This document shows, in pieces, positions 22,118-32,644 of a stretch of DNA of 64,000 nt; the first letter of the stretch is position 1; each line of letters begins with the position of its first letter. The position numbers were made by a program, and so were the translations under genes. The DNA lies in assembly GCA_029378245.1 (NCBI GenBank), contig JARKIF010000020.1:372001-436000 (forward strand), given 5' to 3'. The notes below the pieces were generated by a model that saw only the letters and a list, made by a program, of their open reading frames with translations, made no database searches and was not told the DNA's origin. The stretch comes from Roridomyces roridus. Lineage: Eukaryota; Basidiomycota; Agaricomycetes; Agaricales; Mycenaceae.

Positions 22118-22209
22118 GACACCAGCAGGAGCCGGTTGCGCTTGGAGCGCGTCTACTGGAGATTAAAGGATGCCTTGAGAACCCCCGTTCGATTCGGGAC
22201 CGGCTCATA
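22118..22209 (+). repeat. R1 tRNA-derived SINE copy
   Basis: A-box-like GCGCTTGGAGCGCGTC and B-box CCGTTCGATTCGGGACCGG. It lies just downstream of the broken F-box gene and is followed by the shared 'TATTTATTCCGAACTCCGTTGGT' body. Confidence 0.75.
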
Positions 22210-22583
22210 GTATTTACGACCCCACCTCTTTTGTATTTATTCCGAACTCCGTTGGTCAGCATTGAGCTTATTATCTGAGACTGACCTCCCGGCCACCTTA
22301 GGTGTTTTCAGCCATTAGGAAAGGAATAGGGGCACATACCATGGGCTGGAGAGGTCTGGGAGGAAGGCTAGGTTCAGACGAGTCGAATGAGACCAGAACC
22401 GCCCGATTCTTGGGTATGGGCAATCCCACGGTTTTTGGCGGGGCCATCAACGATCAATCAGTCCGTTCCCATGAAGCCAATTAGCCGAGATTGTTCACTC
22501 AAAAACTGGGATTTCGGAATCGACAACGAAACAGAGAAACACCCTCGGACTTTGGAAATTTGGACCAACTACTGTATTTTGAG

Positions 22584-22686
22584 TGTAACTGTCAGAAAAG
22601 TTTGTGCATTTTCTCCCGGCAGCGCCAGATGCAGACCAGAATGGGTGAATGTAAGCCGAAATCTGTGGTTTTTTCTGACAGTTACA
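22584..22686. repeat. Perfect 16 bp inverted repeat with 71 nt loop
   Basis: TGTAACTGTCAGAAAA (22584-22599) is exactly complementary to 22671-22686. No gene overlaps it. Confidence 0.75.
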
Positions 22687-23085
22687 TCCAGATTCAAAAA
22701 ATGATTGAATTACATGACTAGTTTTTGCGAAAAGGTGCCTTCAACAATGATCCCGAAATCCCTCCGAGACGCAGAGCAAAGCGAGGCAAAGCGTGTGATG
22801 ATGAATATCAGTGAGCAGAATCCGGTGATTGATGGATGACTAAGTGAACGCCGGCTGCTGGCGGGGTTGTATGGAGGCCTGGAGCATCGCGCTTTGAAAC
22901 ACGATGATAACCGATGATGGCCGCTGTCAACGAGCGTTCCGAAGTAGGACCCCGTAACCGTCGGGACAATCTTCCGTATTACAACATTGATTTGACATGC
23001 GGCGGTATCGCGCCGACTCTGATACGGTGAAGATGAATGATGGATGGGTTTTATAGCATGTACAGCTTAGTCAAATTACTATTCA

Positions 23086-23440
23086 TCTGCATTAATGATG
23101 TCCTCGGGGCCCTCTTCATCCTCAAACCAGACAAATACTTCCTCCTCCTCGGCATCAATGTGAACACTGCCGTCCTCCAAGTCTAGTTCCACTTGATCGA
23201 CTAGATTGTTCAACTGCTGCAAGTGATCGGAATCTACGTTGAAAATCTAATTAGATATGACAAGGAACTGAGTTGTGAACCACGAACCAAGGCCATCCCC
23301 ATTATTGACGCCCCCATATAGTATTGCCCACCTACCAACTCTCCGCCGCGCAGCACCTCCAGCCCCTGGAGTAATTCTAGTTCATCATTCAGTGAACTAT
23401 CCATCGAGGGTAACCTATTTGGCGGCGGGAATGTGGGTAG
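23086..23440 (-). pseudogene. Coding remnant inside the 22.9-24.2 kb element
   Basis: Reading the minus strand, ...PPPNRLPSMDSSLNDELELL then QGLEVLRGGEL is followed by a plausible GT-AG intron (GTAGGTGGGC...CTAATTAG). A second exon reads IFNVDSDHLQQLNNLVDQVE, LDLEDGSVHIDAEEEEVFVW and FEDEEGPEDIINADE before the stop. The highly acidic C-terminus and preserved frame look like true coding sequence. It is probably the tail of the element's own protein; no domain is recognised. Confidence 0.45.
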
Positions 23441-23748
23441 CCTATTTGCAAAAGTAATTCTAGTTCATCATTCAGTGAACTATCCATCGAGGGTCCCCTA
23501 CTCTGTCAAGAGGAGGGTTCTGTGGGGCTGAATGGTTTGATGGCCTGCAAAATTTACTCCATCAATTCCCACCATGATCCACATTTTTCTCTGCAATTCA
23601 CGTCAGATGTTTCCTATGTTGATCACAAGCTGCTACCGGCAGACATTTCTAGTGCCGTTATGATCCGCTCCAGAGTAGGGGAAGGGTGCTTGCACCGCTA
23701 TGGATAACCTATTTGGCGGCGGGAATGTGGGTAGCCTATTCGCAAACT
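23408..23748. repeat. Tandem duplication interrupted by an insertion
   Basis: 'TAACCTATTTGGCGGCGGGA' and the preceding 'AGTAATTCTAGTTCATCATT' occur twice in tandem (about 23370-23453 and 23453-23748). The second copy is split by the 208 bp element at 23495-23702, so the first copy serves as the empty site. Confidence 0.7.
23495..23702 (-). mobile_element. Short insertion element, copy 1
   Basis: Begins CCCCTACTCTGTCAAGAGGA and ends GGTGCTTGCACCGCTATG, with a terminal hairpin GGTGC/GCACC. It is the reverse complement of both ends of the copy at 26092-26516, with an internal deletion. Flanks GGT/GAT suggest a 3 bp duplication with one change. Confidence 0.65.
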
Positions 23749-24999
23749 TTGAACAGCACACAACACATGGTTGCAACAAGTACTGTGATTTTTTCCACCT
23801 TGCTCCGTTCTACCCCACAGTATGTGGTTGATCTGCAAACATACCTACCTCTCGCCGATATGCCTATGTCCACCAATATGAATATGCCTATGCTGTTGAT
23901 TCAACACACCCACAAGCGAGTAGTCGGATCGATGACTTGTTCAATACCTCGAAGAGATCCTGGGATGCACATCATGCACTCCAGCTTGAGGAAGAATTGT
24001 GACTATTCAAGGAGTTCCGCACAACAGTCAAATTCCAAAACTTGAAGTACAAGTAGTATGTTTGGAGAGTCGGCACGACGGTAAATCAACTGATCTATCG
24101 TCAAATCAATGTTCGAACACGGCAGAATAAGCCCATGGTTACGGGGTCCTACTCCGGAACGCTCATTGACAGCGGCCATCATGGATTATCATCGCGTTTC
24201 AAAGCGCGGTGCTCCGGGCCTCCATAGGGTTGCCCATACCCAGAATCCGATTCTGTCAAGGTTTGGTGACATGAGAAATATTTTGCCGAGTTGGGTCTAA
24301 AAATGGGTGAGTTGGCGGAGCCGGCCACTTGTGGAGCTGAGTGGGATGGAGAGGCCGGATAAATACAGTAGATAAGCTGGAGATATCCCCAAGTCTCCCG
24401 AGTATAACGAGCACAAGAAGTCGCCGATTGGTTGGGCTGTCGTCGAGAACGAGGTCATTCAGTTAAGCGATGAGCCAAAATAGCAAAACACGTGTTTCGG
24501 GCAGCCGCGCCGGTGGTGACAGGCACAGCAACCTGTCAATGTCATGGAACGGGACCAAATTCGGCGTCCGAGAGCACATGGATGACCTTTCCACTCTGCC
24601 ACCACAACCAAGTAAGATTCCTATACTAATGGCCTTGTTTGAGCCAAGTGGCCGGAAAGCTAGGCTGGCCGGTTGGCCAGTCTCATATAATATGGAGCTG
24701 CGACCGACCGTATCATACTGATATTCTCAGCGCGTACTGGCAGAGTGTTACATGCTTCTACGTATAAGCATAATGGTTAGTTTGGGCCAATGGAACCTGT
24801 TCGTTTCGGGATAAACTCGTAACGCATCTGTCTCGAGGGCGGCTTGTTTTTGAACTCAGCGTGAGAGTGTCCAAGTCGTTACCCCGACCTGTGTGCAGCT
24901 GCGAACGTGGATGTAATGCCATATTTCTTGAACACGGCATGGCATACGTGCGGTGACACTCGTAAATATTTCAAACACTGTTCAAGCCAACGTTCGAAG

Positions 25000-25299
25000 G
25001 ACCCACCAGCAGGGCTCGGTTGCGCTTGGAGCGCGTCTACAAAATTTGATTTGCTGGGCGGAGTTAACACTTTCAGTAGCACCGCCCGTTCGACTCGGGA
25101 CCGTCCCACTGACCGAGAGAAACGCCCCTTTTTTCTTTCGCGATTGTTGGGTGCGCCATTCTTTGCTCCTCGTGGAAGATTCTGGCCACGCACCTGGCAC
25201 CACCAGGGTTCTGTTGCACTTGGAGCGCGTCTACTAACAATTTCAAATGGAGACACATACCAGGTAGAAGACCCCATTCGATTCGGGCCAGACCCATAG
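25000..25299 (+). repeat. Dimeric tRNA-derived SINE (family R2)
   Basis: Two tRNA-like monomers (25000-25110 and 25201-25299) are joined by an unrelated ~90 bp linker containing 'CGATTGTTGGGTGCGCCATT'. Each monomer has GCRCTTGGAGCGCGTCTAC and a CGATTCGGG/CGACTCGGG B box, and ends CCCA(C/T). The same A-linker-B order recurs at 25471-25798 and 26574-26870. Confidence 0.75.
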
Positions 25300-25470
25300 A
25301 AATACGCCCATGTGGTCTTTTTGTGCTCTGTGTCTTTCCCACCTGGTCAAGAAGCAAAGGAAGTAGTCCAGTACATAGTAACTTACCCCACAGCAGGAAG
25401 CATCACTGGAATCCGGGCAGACCCAATTTCTCGATGGCTATTTATCCGACATAAAATCAACATTGGAGGC

Positions 25471-25798
25471 ACCCACCAGCAGGGCTCGGCTGCGCTTGGA
25501 GCGCGTCTATTTAAAATGCGCAGGTACCTATCCACAGTAAGTAGAACCCCCGTTCCACTCGGGACCGTCCCACTCAGCTGGTGAAGTATGCTTTTTTTTT
25601 TCATTGGCGACTGTTGGGTGGCCCGATTGTTGTTCCTTGTGCAGGATTCCGGGTACGCACCGACACGCAGGGTTCGGTTGCACTGCACCGCGTCTACAAG
25701 AAAGAAAAAAGTAAATTTTCTAAGGTAGGCGCCAGTCACTCACAATGAGCGTGACCTAAGTATGTAGAGACCCCCGTTCGATTCGGACCGGACCCATT
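25471..25798 (+). repeat. Dimeric tRNA-derived SINE (family R2)
   Basis: Monomer A (25471-25574), linker ('CGACTGTTGGGTGGCCCGAT'), and monomer B (25668-25798) with a longer intron-like insert. It is preceded by the module 'GGAATCCGGGCAGACCCAAT' (from 25408), shared with the next two copies. Confidence 0.75.
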
Positions 25799-25828
25799 TT
25801 AAATGTTCTTGGGTACTCTTTTGAGCTG

Positions 25829-25987
25829 GAATCCGGGCAGACCCAATTTCTCGATGGCCGTTTATCCCGCATAAAACCAACATTCGAATCACCCACCAGC
25901 AGGGCTCGGTTGCGCTTGGAGCGCGTCTACTAAAAATCCAGATACATACTAGGTAGAAGCCCCCGTTCGATTCGGGCCGGACCCATA
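25829..25987 (+). repeat. R2 monomer with 5' module
   Basis: 5' module (GGAATCCGGGCAGACCCAAT) followed by one tRNA-like monomer. The sequence after it (TTTTTGTGCTCTGCGTCTTT...) matches the tail that follows the second monomer of the dimer ending at 25299. The outer bases (GGGCTCGG / CCGGACCC) and TCTAC/GTAGA pair like acceptor and anticodon stems. Confidence 0.7.
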
Positions 25988-26091
25988 AGAAAAAACGGAC
26001 TGTGTCGTCTTTTTGTGCTCTGCGTCTTTCCCACCCGGTCGAGAAGCAAAGCAGGTGGTAGTCCAGTACATACCCCACAGCAGGAAGCATC

Positions 26092-26516
26092 CATAGCGGT
26101 GCGAGCACCGTTCCCCTACTCTGGGTTGACTCTGGATTAACTCTCGAACAGCTGGCGATGTACTGCCGGCGTAGTCTCGGGACCAGACTGTATGATATTA
26201 CAACTGACGAGCAAGTAGTTGTAGTACTGCCGGCGCTGATGCATTTGTAGCTCCGCTGATGGAACATTTCTCGTGTGGCCTGTCGGCATGATATGATCCT
26301 CGCGCTGTTCCGTGATAGCCCGAGGCGTGAAATTAGGCAGCAATCTGGCTGAATGATGGCATTTCAGTAAGTAGGGATGGAGATGAATGTGGATCATGGT
26401 GGCAATCATCCGGATCAGTGTTGAGATGCGTGGGAAAAGATGCAGTAAATTTTGCAGGCCATCAACCATTCAGCCCCACAGAACCCTCCTCTTGACAGAG
26501 TAGGGGATCACTGGAA
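26092..26516 (+). mobile_element. Short insertion element, copy 2
   Basis: A 425 bp insertion that splits an R2 unit. The uninterrupted sequence CAGGAAGCATCACTGGAATC (from 25390) appears here as CAGGAAGC-ATC | element | ATC-ACTGGAATC. That gives a 3 bp ATC duplication or, read differently, a no-duplication insertion next to AT. The ends are CATAGCGGTGCGAGCACCG and CAGAGTAGGGG, reversed relative to copy 1. Confidence 0.75.
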
Positions 26517-26870
26517 TCTGGGCAGACCCAATTTCTCAATGGCTGTTCGTCCCGCATAAAACCAACATTCGAAGCACCCACCAGCAGGGCTCGGTTGCGC
26601 TTGGAGCGCGTCTACTAAAAATTCGCAGATATCTATCCATAGTAAGTAGAACCCCCGTTCGACTCGGGACCGCCCCCCTGAACTCGATGCGTGTCCGTTT
26701 TTTTTCCATTGGCGAATTGTTGCGTGCGCCGGTCTTTCTTCCTTGTCCAAGGTTCCGTGTGTGTACACACCAACAGGGTCCGGTTGCGCTTGGAGCGCTC
26801 TACTCAAAATTCATTGCAGAGATATGAATCGTAAGTAGAAGTCCCCGTTCGATTCGGGCCCGACCCATTA
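26517..26870 (+). repeat. Dimeric tRNA-derived SINE (family R2)
   Basis: 5' module, monomer A (26574-26680), linker ('CGAATTGTTGCGTGCGCCGG'), and monomer B (26765-26870, GGGTCCGGTTGCGCTTGGAG). It ends about 100 bp before the 3' end of the F-box gene on the other strand. Confidence 0.75.
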
Positions 26871-26977
26871 ATAGTGACCTCAGCTTTTTGTGCTCCGCGT
26901 CTTTCTCAGTATATGTAGACTGTAGTCGCCAACAACCAGCAAAATAATCACATAACAATAAAATATCGCCCTTTACT

Positions 26978-28257
26978 TTATACAACAAGCAACCCCCTCG
27001 CCACACACCTCGGCATCTCCCTCTTCACCAGCTCGGCGACATTCCACGGCACAGCCCTACACCCTTCCGCACTACTACTCCTCCAGCTCCCTAGTCCACC
27101 ATGAGTCTCAAACGCAGAGTCCCTAGGCAAAACAACACCCGCGGCCTTCCCACCCATACCCACAACGACCCTCCTCAACACAGGAAAACACGTCGTATCA
27201 CCCAGCCTCTCATCCGCTTTGGACCAGGCAGCGGGATCCCCGACAGCCATAGCCGTAGTGCTAAGCCCGATTAACGCATTCATGAACCGTACTTCGAGTT
27301 CTTCGAGTGCGGGTCGTGTGGGGAGGTGTCGGAGGAGTAAGAGATGTGGGGGGACGGCGGCTGGGGTGCATTCAATGGCGAGGGTTTGGAGGTTGGTCAA
27401 TAGGTGGAGGTGGAGTGTGTGTATAGCGGCTTCAAGTTTAAATTATAATCAGAATTCGATGTGAAGAAGAAAGGGGGAAGTAAGGAAGAATAAGACGCAC
27501 TGAAATCACACCCATGAAATGCCAACGTGCGAATCTCCCCGGCCCACTCTGTCGTCGTCAAGTACCGCTCGACACCCGCCCACTGTTCAGCGAGTCGTAC
27601 CTGCTTGATCACGAGCGTCGTTATCGTTATCCCTCTCAACGCCCCCTCCGGATTCCTCGCAACCAACCACTCCACCACGACCGTATTCCTTACAACCAAC
27701 GTATGCAGCCTCCTCGAAAGTTGTTGCCGCCGATGCCCATCCGGTTCGTCGTCCTCCCCATCGAATGTGAACCTCGCCGAGCCCCCAACGTCCAACGACT
27801 CGAGCCGGGTAAACGCACATAGATGCTCGATGAGCCTCGCCGCGGGCATATCATTATGCAGCTCCAGCACCAAATGCGTTAACGACGCAGCAAACACCGC
27901 AGCGTGAGTCGGCGAGTAGGTCGGGCAGTTGACGAACAAAGCGCGCGGGTGCACACCCGCGTGTGCCAGTGCACTCAGGATCCTTGATACCGGTGTCATC
28001 CCCCAGCTTCGTTTTGAGAGCACTATGGCGCGCACGTAGGGTGTGATCGTTGCGTGGGGCATGGGTAGGAGTGCGAGGAATTCCGTGACCGAGTTGGGTT
28101 CGGGGGTCCAATCGGCGGAGAGGTTGAGTGAGGAGAAGAGGTGGTGCCTGCACCGAGGGAGCCATTGTTTGCAGACCAGGCTGCATGCGGTGAGAGTGGG
28201 GAGGTGGGTGGAGGAGGCGTCGATGATGCACTCAACTAGCTCTATGGGGAGGCGCAT
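26978..28257 (-). CDS. F-box protein
   Basis: Two exons, complement(join(26978..27429, 27501..28257)), give 402 residues. The protein opens with a textbook F-box, MRLPIELVECIIDASS then LPTLTACSLVCKQWLPRCRH and LFSSLNL, i.e. LP-E-I-x-D-CSLVCKxW. This binds Skp1 in SCF ubiquitin ligases. The rest has hydrophobic LRR-like segments (LTHLVLELHND, TRLESLDVGGS, TTLVIKQVRLAEQW, IRTLAFHGCDF). A 71 nt intron then joins to TAIHTLHLHLLTNLQTLAIE and a C-terminal tail. The ATG at 28257 directly precedes the F-box, so the start is secure. Confidence 0.85.
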
Positions 28258-29826
28258 AGCATACGGAGACGGGTGGGAGGGAGAGGGAGAGGGAAGATAA
28301 GCCCGTGGTAATGTAATGGAAGCTGGTCATGATTTGCGAAGACGTTGAACTGTCCGGTACGAGACGGGCTCTCACGGGCCTCCTCTGCCGGTTCTTTGCG
28401 TGGGTCCAAAGGCGATTCTAATCAAGGCCATTTGAAATCACCGTTCTCGTCCGTTGGTGTTGGGCAGGTGACCAAATAATTACATAACGGATGTTCTATG
28501 TCGTCGTTGAGAAGAAGGAGAGGTCGACAGTAGGTAAATTGATCGAATGGGAGTTGGAACTCGGAGTCGCGAGAACGGTGATGATGGATCGACACCGCGG
28601 AGAAACTTGAAGCATGGACGGAGCGGAGAGTAACGCACACCGGAGAAGCCACCCACCAACCGGAGAGCGACCGTGAAACCGAGACCTGGAACACAGTGAT
28701 ATACTTGGATTCGGGCAAGGATTCGGGGCCGATTTATCCCGGAAATGGAGCCGCGATCCACCCCTCGGAGAGAGAGTCCAGACAGCATCGGAGTATCTGA
28801 GGACAGGATGCGACAAGATTGAAGATGGTGGGAAAGCGCAAAAGGAAAGGCGTCTCGTGATCAATCAACACAAACAACCAAACAAATATGCGAGCACGGC
28901 CATCAACCCGCTGTTGATCTAATCTACCGATGATCGCCCAATCAACACCTCAAACGCAAGCACTGTGAATTAACGAAACCCTGTTGTTTCGAGCGTTACC
29001 CTACTCCAACCCTACATACCCCAAGCAGAACGGAGACCGGGGACCCTATACATAGGGAAAACTGGCAAGTGGCTGCCGGGCGATGGGAGATTACCGCCCG
29101 TCGTGGGGTATTCAGATTTCCGCGGGGATGGAATTGCATCCAAGAGTAAAGTTGCCGGACGGGACGCCCACTAAAACGCCGTCATATTTTGGAACGTCGG
29201 AGAGCTGCGAAGCTATAATGATGATGATGCAAATCCGACCGAATGGAGCATATGGGGTGCGGGCTGCATGTGCCATCTCGGAGTCGTTGGCGACGAATTG
29301 CTTCGACACGAGGAGCGTCCTTCCTTGGCTCTTCCACAACGCTCGAGTGCAGACTAAGACGAGTCTCACTTTTTGCCCCATAACGAATTGCAGACACTGC
29401 GTAGTGCTTGTCGTGCATAGTCCCCGGAGCTGCTTCGCCAAGGCAACGACGGTCGACAGGGGTGCGGGGTAGCTTCTCCATATGGTGCCGTGTTTGAAAT
29501 GTGCCAGTTGAAATGCCAATGTCAAGAATCCGACCGGGATAAGCAGAGTCTTCGAGGTGAGGAAGCAGAGGTCGCGTGCATGGGTTCAGTGCAAAAGCAT
29601 GGCCATGGCTGATTAGTTGGAGCACGTTGGAGTAACGTCGGAGCGGTGGACCTTCGCTTGGATTTTGAATTAGGCATTATTCGCGTGATGATCGTCCATA
29701 AAACCTGTGCAAAACTTGACGTGCCTACATAAATAAGCGACGGGTGCCCGCAAGCCTCCTCCATCTGTTACGCTCATTCACGCTCCCTGCCAATTTTTTT
29801 TCTCTTTCCTTTTGACTTGCCCATCC
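28258..29826. other. Intergenic, no gene recognised
   Basis: Several short open frames on both strands show no motif. A TATA-like ACATAAATAAG at about 29725 may serve the gene at 29827. Confidence 0.4.
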
Positions 29827-30729
29827 ATGTCTCTTCAATCTTCCTTCGACGCCGCATCCCCGCCCACGCCTAGCGCCACGAAGAAGATGCTCAAGCGTCT
29901 CTCGTGGCGAAAATCCGCACCCGTAACGCCCAACGGGTCCTACTCCTTCACTGTACCCCCTGCCTCGGACGACACCCGGGACGTCTCTCCCCCTCGCGTC
30001 ACATTCGAGGCTCCCTCCATCTACACCCCAATCGAGGAGGACCCAGACTCATACCCAGACGCCCCGCCCACTCCCAAGCCAACGCCCAAGGCCCGGAAAC
30101 GTCTCTCCTGGCGTCGCTCGGCACCCGTGATGCCAGCCTCGGCACCACCGGCCTACCCACCCTACCCCTTCGCCTCGCAGCAGCAAATGCCGATGCAGCC
30201 GCAGCGGGCATCATCAGATGCCATGCCCTCGCACTACGCACCCTTCCACCACGCCCCGACTCATCACGGCCCCACCGCCGCTGCCCACGCACGTGCCATG
30301 CGTCGTCAGAGTCTCCCCGTTCCCCCGGTCGTTCGCAGGCAGCCTAGCACCAAACACTCATTGGCCCGCGCACCCTCCATTGCATCCATCCAGTCCGTCG
30401 AGTCTACGTCATCGACTGCTTCGTCCCGCGTTCAGGGCCGTATGCGCCCTTCGAACGAGTCCCGCACGACGCTCCATTCGTATGTCCAGGGCCGGAATAA
30501 TCGGAGGAAGTCTACGCAGATGCTTTTCGTGCGTGCCTACCTTCTCCTTGCTTCTTCCTTGCTGATTTAGCTGGTAGAACGTCGTGTCGTCGTTGATGCT
30601 CATCATGCCCTCCACGACGCGGTAGATGGATTTTTTTGGTGGAGGCCGGTGCGACGACATGCGATCGAGCATGGATGGATTTCTTCTTCTTTCTTCTTTC
30701 CTCTTTACTTTACCAATTTATTTATTTGA
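29827..30729 (+). CDS. Basic Ser/Pro-rich protein of unknown function
   Basis: Two exons, join(29827..30528, 30571..30729), give 286 residues. The protein is low-complexity, with two copies of a basic motif, KRLSWRKSAPVTP (about residue 21) and KRLSWRRSAPVMP (about residue 94). Pro/Gln/His-rich stretches and Ser-rich segments (APSIASIQSVESTSSTASSR) follow. The R-x-S motifs could be kinase sites. The 42 nt intron (GTGCGTGCC...GATTTAG) is short; without it the frame stops at 30570 after LLLASSLLI. The C-terminus is therefore less certain. No signal peptide or membrane segment. I do not recognise the family. Confidence 0.6.
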
Positions 30730-30949
30730 TTCGATTCGAGGCGATTGTTGTACATACGAGACATACCTCTTCATCCTTTGCGTCTCCCTCCGAGGAGGTG
30801 TCTGAGGTTGAGCGAGACGTCGTCGTAGAACACGCACTCATATTCAGCGGCCAGTGAATACGCTTAGTGAAGGCCTCTTCCGACGAGCTATTGTACCCCT
30901 GCCGAGTCTACAGGGCAAAAAAAGTAGAAATTATCTGGGCAAGATCGAA

Positions 30950-31048
30950 CTCTCGACCAGGGAGTCGAACCCTGCTCTCCCGCGTAAAGAGGGAATGGAG
31001 ATGCAAATGATGACAAGCGGGTGTACTGAACCGATATACTAGTCAAGA
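30950..31048 (-). tRNA. tRNA-Asp (GTC), with a 26 nt intron
   Basis: Cloverleaf on the minus strand: acceptor TCTTGAC/GTCGAGA with discriminator G, D arm GTAT/GTAC, anticodon stem CCCGC/GCGGG with loop TTGTCA plus C, and T arm CAGGG-TTCGACT-CCCTG. The intron follows position 37. The exon sequence is nearly identical to the copy at 44692. Confidence 0.9.
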
Positions 31049-31294
31049 ATGAACGAAGTGCCATTCCGTGGCTTCCAGGGGCACATGATCAGGTCATCCT
31101 TTGTCAAGGCTTGGTCAAGGCTCAACTTTTTTCTGAATTGACTGCCTCACGTCTGATTAGTCTATAATAAGCCACTCTGCACCGATCCGCCGCAGGGTTT
31201 ACTTTCCACATGCCCAAGCAGTGTTGGTGCGCTTGTTGTTGTTTGGGTGATATCACGCGATCACGTCACTCTCGTCTTGCTCTCATCACCGCGA

Positions 31295-32644
31295 ATGGCC
31301 TCCGCCGACGGCACTCTCCCCAAGCTCACCCAGGAACTATCCACACTCCACATCTCTCCAGTCGCCCAACCGTCAGCGATATCGGCTCTATTCCCCGAAA
31401 TCCTGTGCTACATCTTCATCTTGGCGCGACCACCCCTCGAGGGCCACAGTTCCCTCGACAACCGCCTACCACCCCAGAGGCAACTCACAATAGCAGAGCC
31501 GGGTTTCCGGCAATTGGGTTCCCCGTGGTCGCTCGCGCAGGTCTGCTCCAGTTGGCGTTCCATCGCCCTCGCATACGGACCTCTATGGAGCACGATCGTA
31601 GTCCCGCAGCCAAACCACCGCGCTTGCAGTTCTTTCTACCTCAAGTTACTTCTCGAGCGCTCAGGCTCTGCCCCGCTGGACGTCTTGATTCGATTCAATG
31701 GGTGGTCGCTCATGGGTGAAATGTTCCACACCATCGTCGTGCATCGTGCCAGGTGGCGCAGCCTTTGGCTTGAATGCGACGCGGGGCGGCTTCCACCGTA
31801 TGAATTCAGCGATTCAAAATTGGGGGAGCTGCCGCTGCTCAGATATTTGACGCTCAGCGGTAAGCGTGGATTGCACCTCAACAAGTGGTTCTACTCCATG
31901 CTCAGCGACGCGCCGAATCTGCAGAGCGTTGCACTTCGCAGCCCCGGACACAACACTCATCGCCATATAGTCCTCCCATGGGCGCAACTCACGTCGTATC
32001 AAGGCTCGTACCGAGACCCATCCGTACATTTCGCGCGTCTCTCCGCCGCCTCGCAGCTTGTCGAGTGCGATTTGGACTTTGGTGACTCAAACGTGCCAAT
32101 TCATTTCCCTTCCGACCTGGGCGTCGTCACCCTCCCACACCTGCGTCGCCTGGTGATCACCGACACCGAATTCCTGCAGCACCTCGTCGCACCGTCCCTT
32201 CAGGAGTTGCAGGTTCACGGCGTCATCGACCACGTACCTTCCTTCATTCATCGATCCGCTTGTGTCTTGACACGGCTGACGCTCTTCATGTGCACCTCCC
32301 CCGCGTCACAGGTCGTCACACTTCTTCAGCTCACATCTTCAATCACGGCCCTTGATCTAGATTTTTGGGGAACAGCCGATGGTTTTAGTGTCGGATCCCC
32401 CACTTTCTTCGGATCGTCGGTCGGTACCGCCGTCCTCATCAACGCACTCACAATCCGCGCCGATGACACTGCTGTCAAGCCCATCTGCCCTCGCCTCGCC
32501 TCACTCTCTTGGGGAGACAGACACGACGTCCTCGACCGCGAGTCTTTTGCCAACATGGTGGAATCGAGATGGCGGTTGTTGGATCCTCCTGGTCAACTAC
32601 GCTTCGTTGGGATGTATTTTCGACGCAGACGCGTGGGACGGTAG
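31295..32644 (+). CDS. F-box-like protein, C-terminally shortened by an in-frame stop
   Basis: Intronless, 449 residues, beginning MASADGTLPKLTQELSTLHI. The F-box-like region is ISALFPEILCYIFILARPPL..., followed by PWSLAQVCSSWRSIALAYGP and LWSTIVV. LRR-like repeats fill the rest (LPLLRYLTLSGKRGLHLNKW, LRRLVITDTEFLQHLVAPSL, VLTRLTLFMC). It is a close paralogue of the gene at 54716. That copy continues 31 residues past the matching position, and here the TAG at 32642-32644 is followed in frame by VQGLVQEGLEVVRRFRMKGV and RAMERWRE before the next stop at 32731. It also has a ~14-residue insertion (GFSVGSPTFFGSSVG) relative to the paralogue. It may still be functional. Confidence 0.75.
   Translation: MASADGTLPKLTQELSTLHISPVAQPSAISALFPEILCYIFILARPPLEGHSSLDNRLPPQRQLTIAEPGFRQLGSPWSLAQVCSSWRSIALAYGPLWSTIVVPQPNHRACSSFYLKLLLERSGSAPLDVLIRFNGWSLMGEMFHTIVVHRARWRSLWLECDAGRLPPYEFSDSKLGELPLLRYLTLSGKRGLHLNKWFYSMLSDAPNLQSVALRSPGHNTHRHIVLPWAQLTSYQGSYRDPSVHFARLSAASQLVECDLDFGDSNVPIHFPSDLGVVTLPHLRRLVITDTEFLQHLVAPSLQELQVHGVIDHVPSFIHRSACVLTRLTLFMCTSPASQVVTLLQLTSSITALDLDFWGTADGFSVGSPTFFGSSVGTAVLINALTIRADDTAVKPICPRLASLSWGDRHDVLDRESFANMVESRWRLLDPPGQLRFVGMYFRRRRVGR

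Larger units (their letters stand above)
22870..24226. mobile_element. DNA transposon remnant with ~150 bp terminal inverted repeats
   Basis: 22870-23020 (TATGGAGGCCTGGAGCATCG...) is complementary, with mismatches and an indel, to 24068-24226 (reading in from the right end: TATGGAGGCCCGGAGCACCG). Identical 6 bp flanks, GGGTTG before 22870 and GGGTTG after 24226, look like a target-site duplication. The interior holds decayed coding DNA on the minus strand (23086-23440), a tandem duplication and a later insertion. Long inverted ends suggest a Mutator-like or related element, but no transposase domain could be recognised. Confidence 0.65.
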
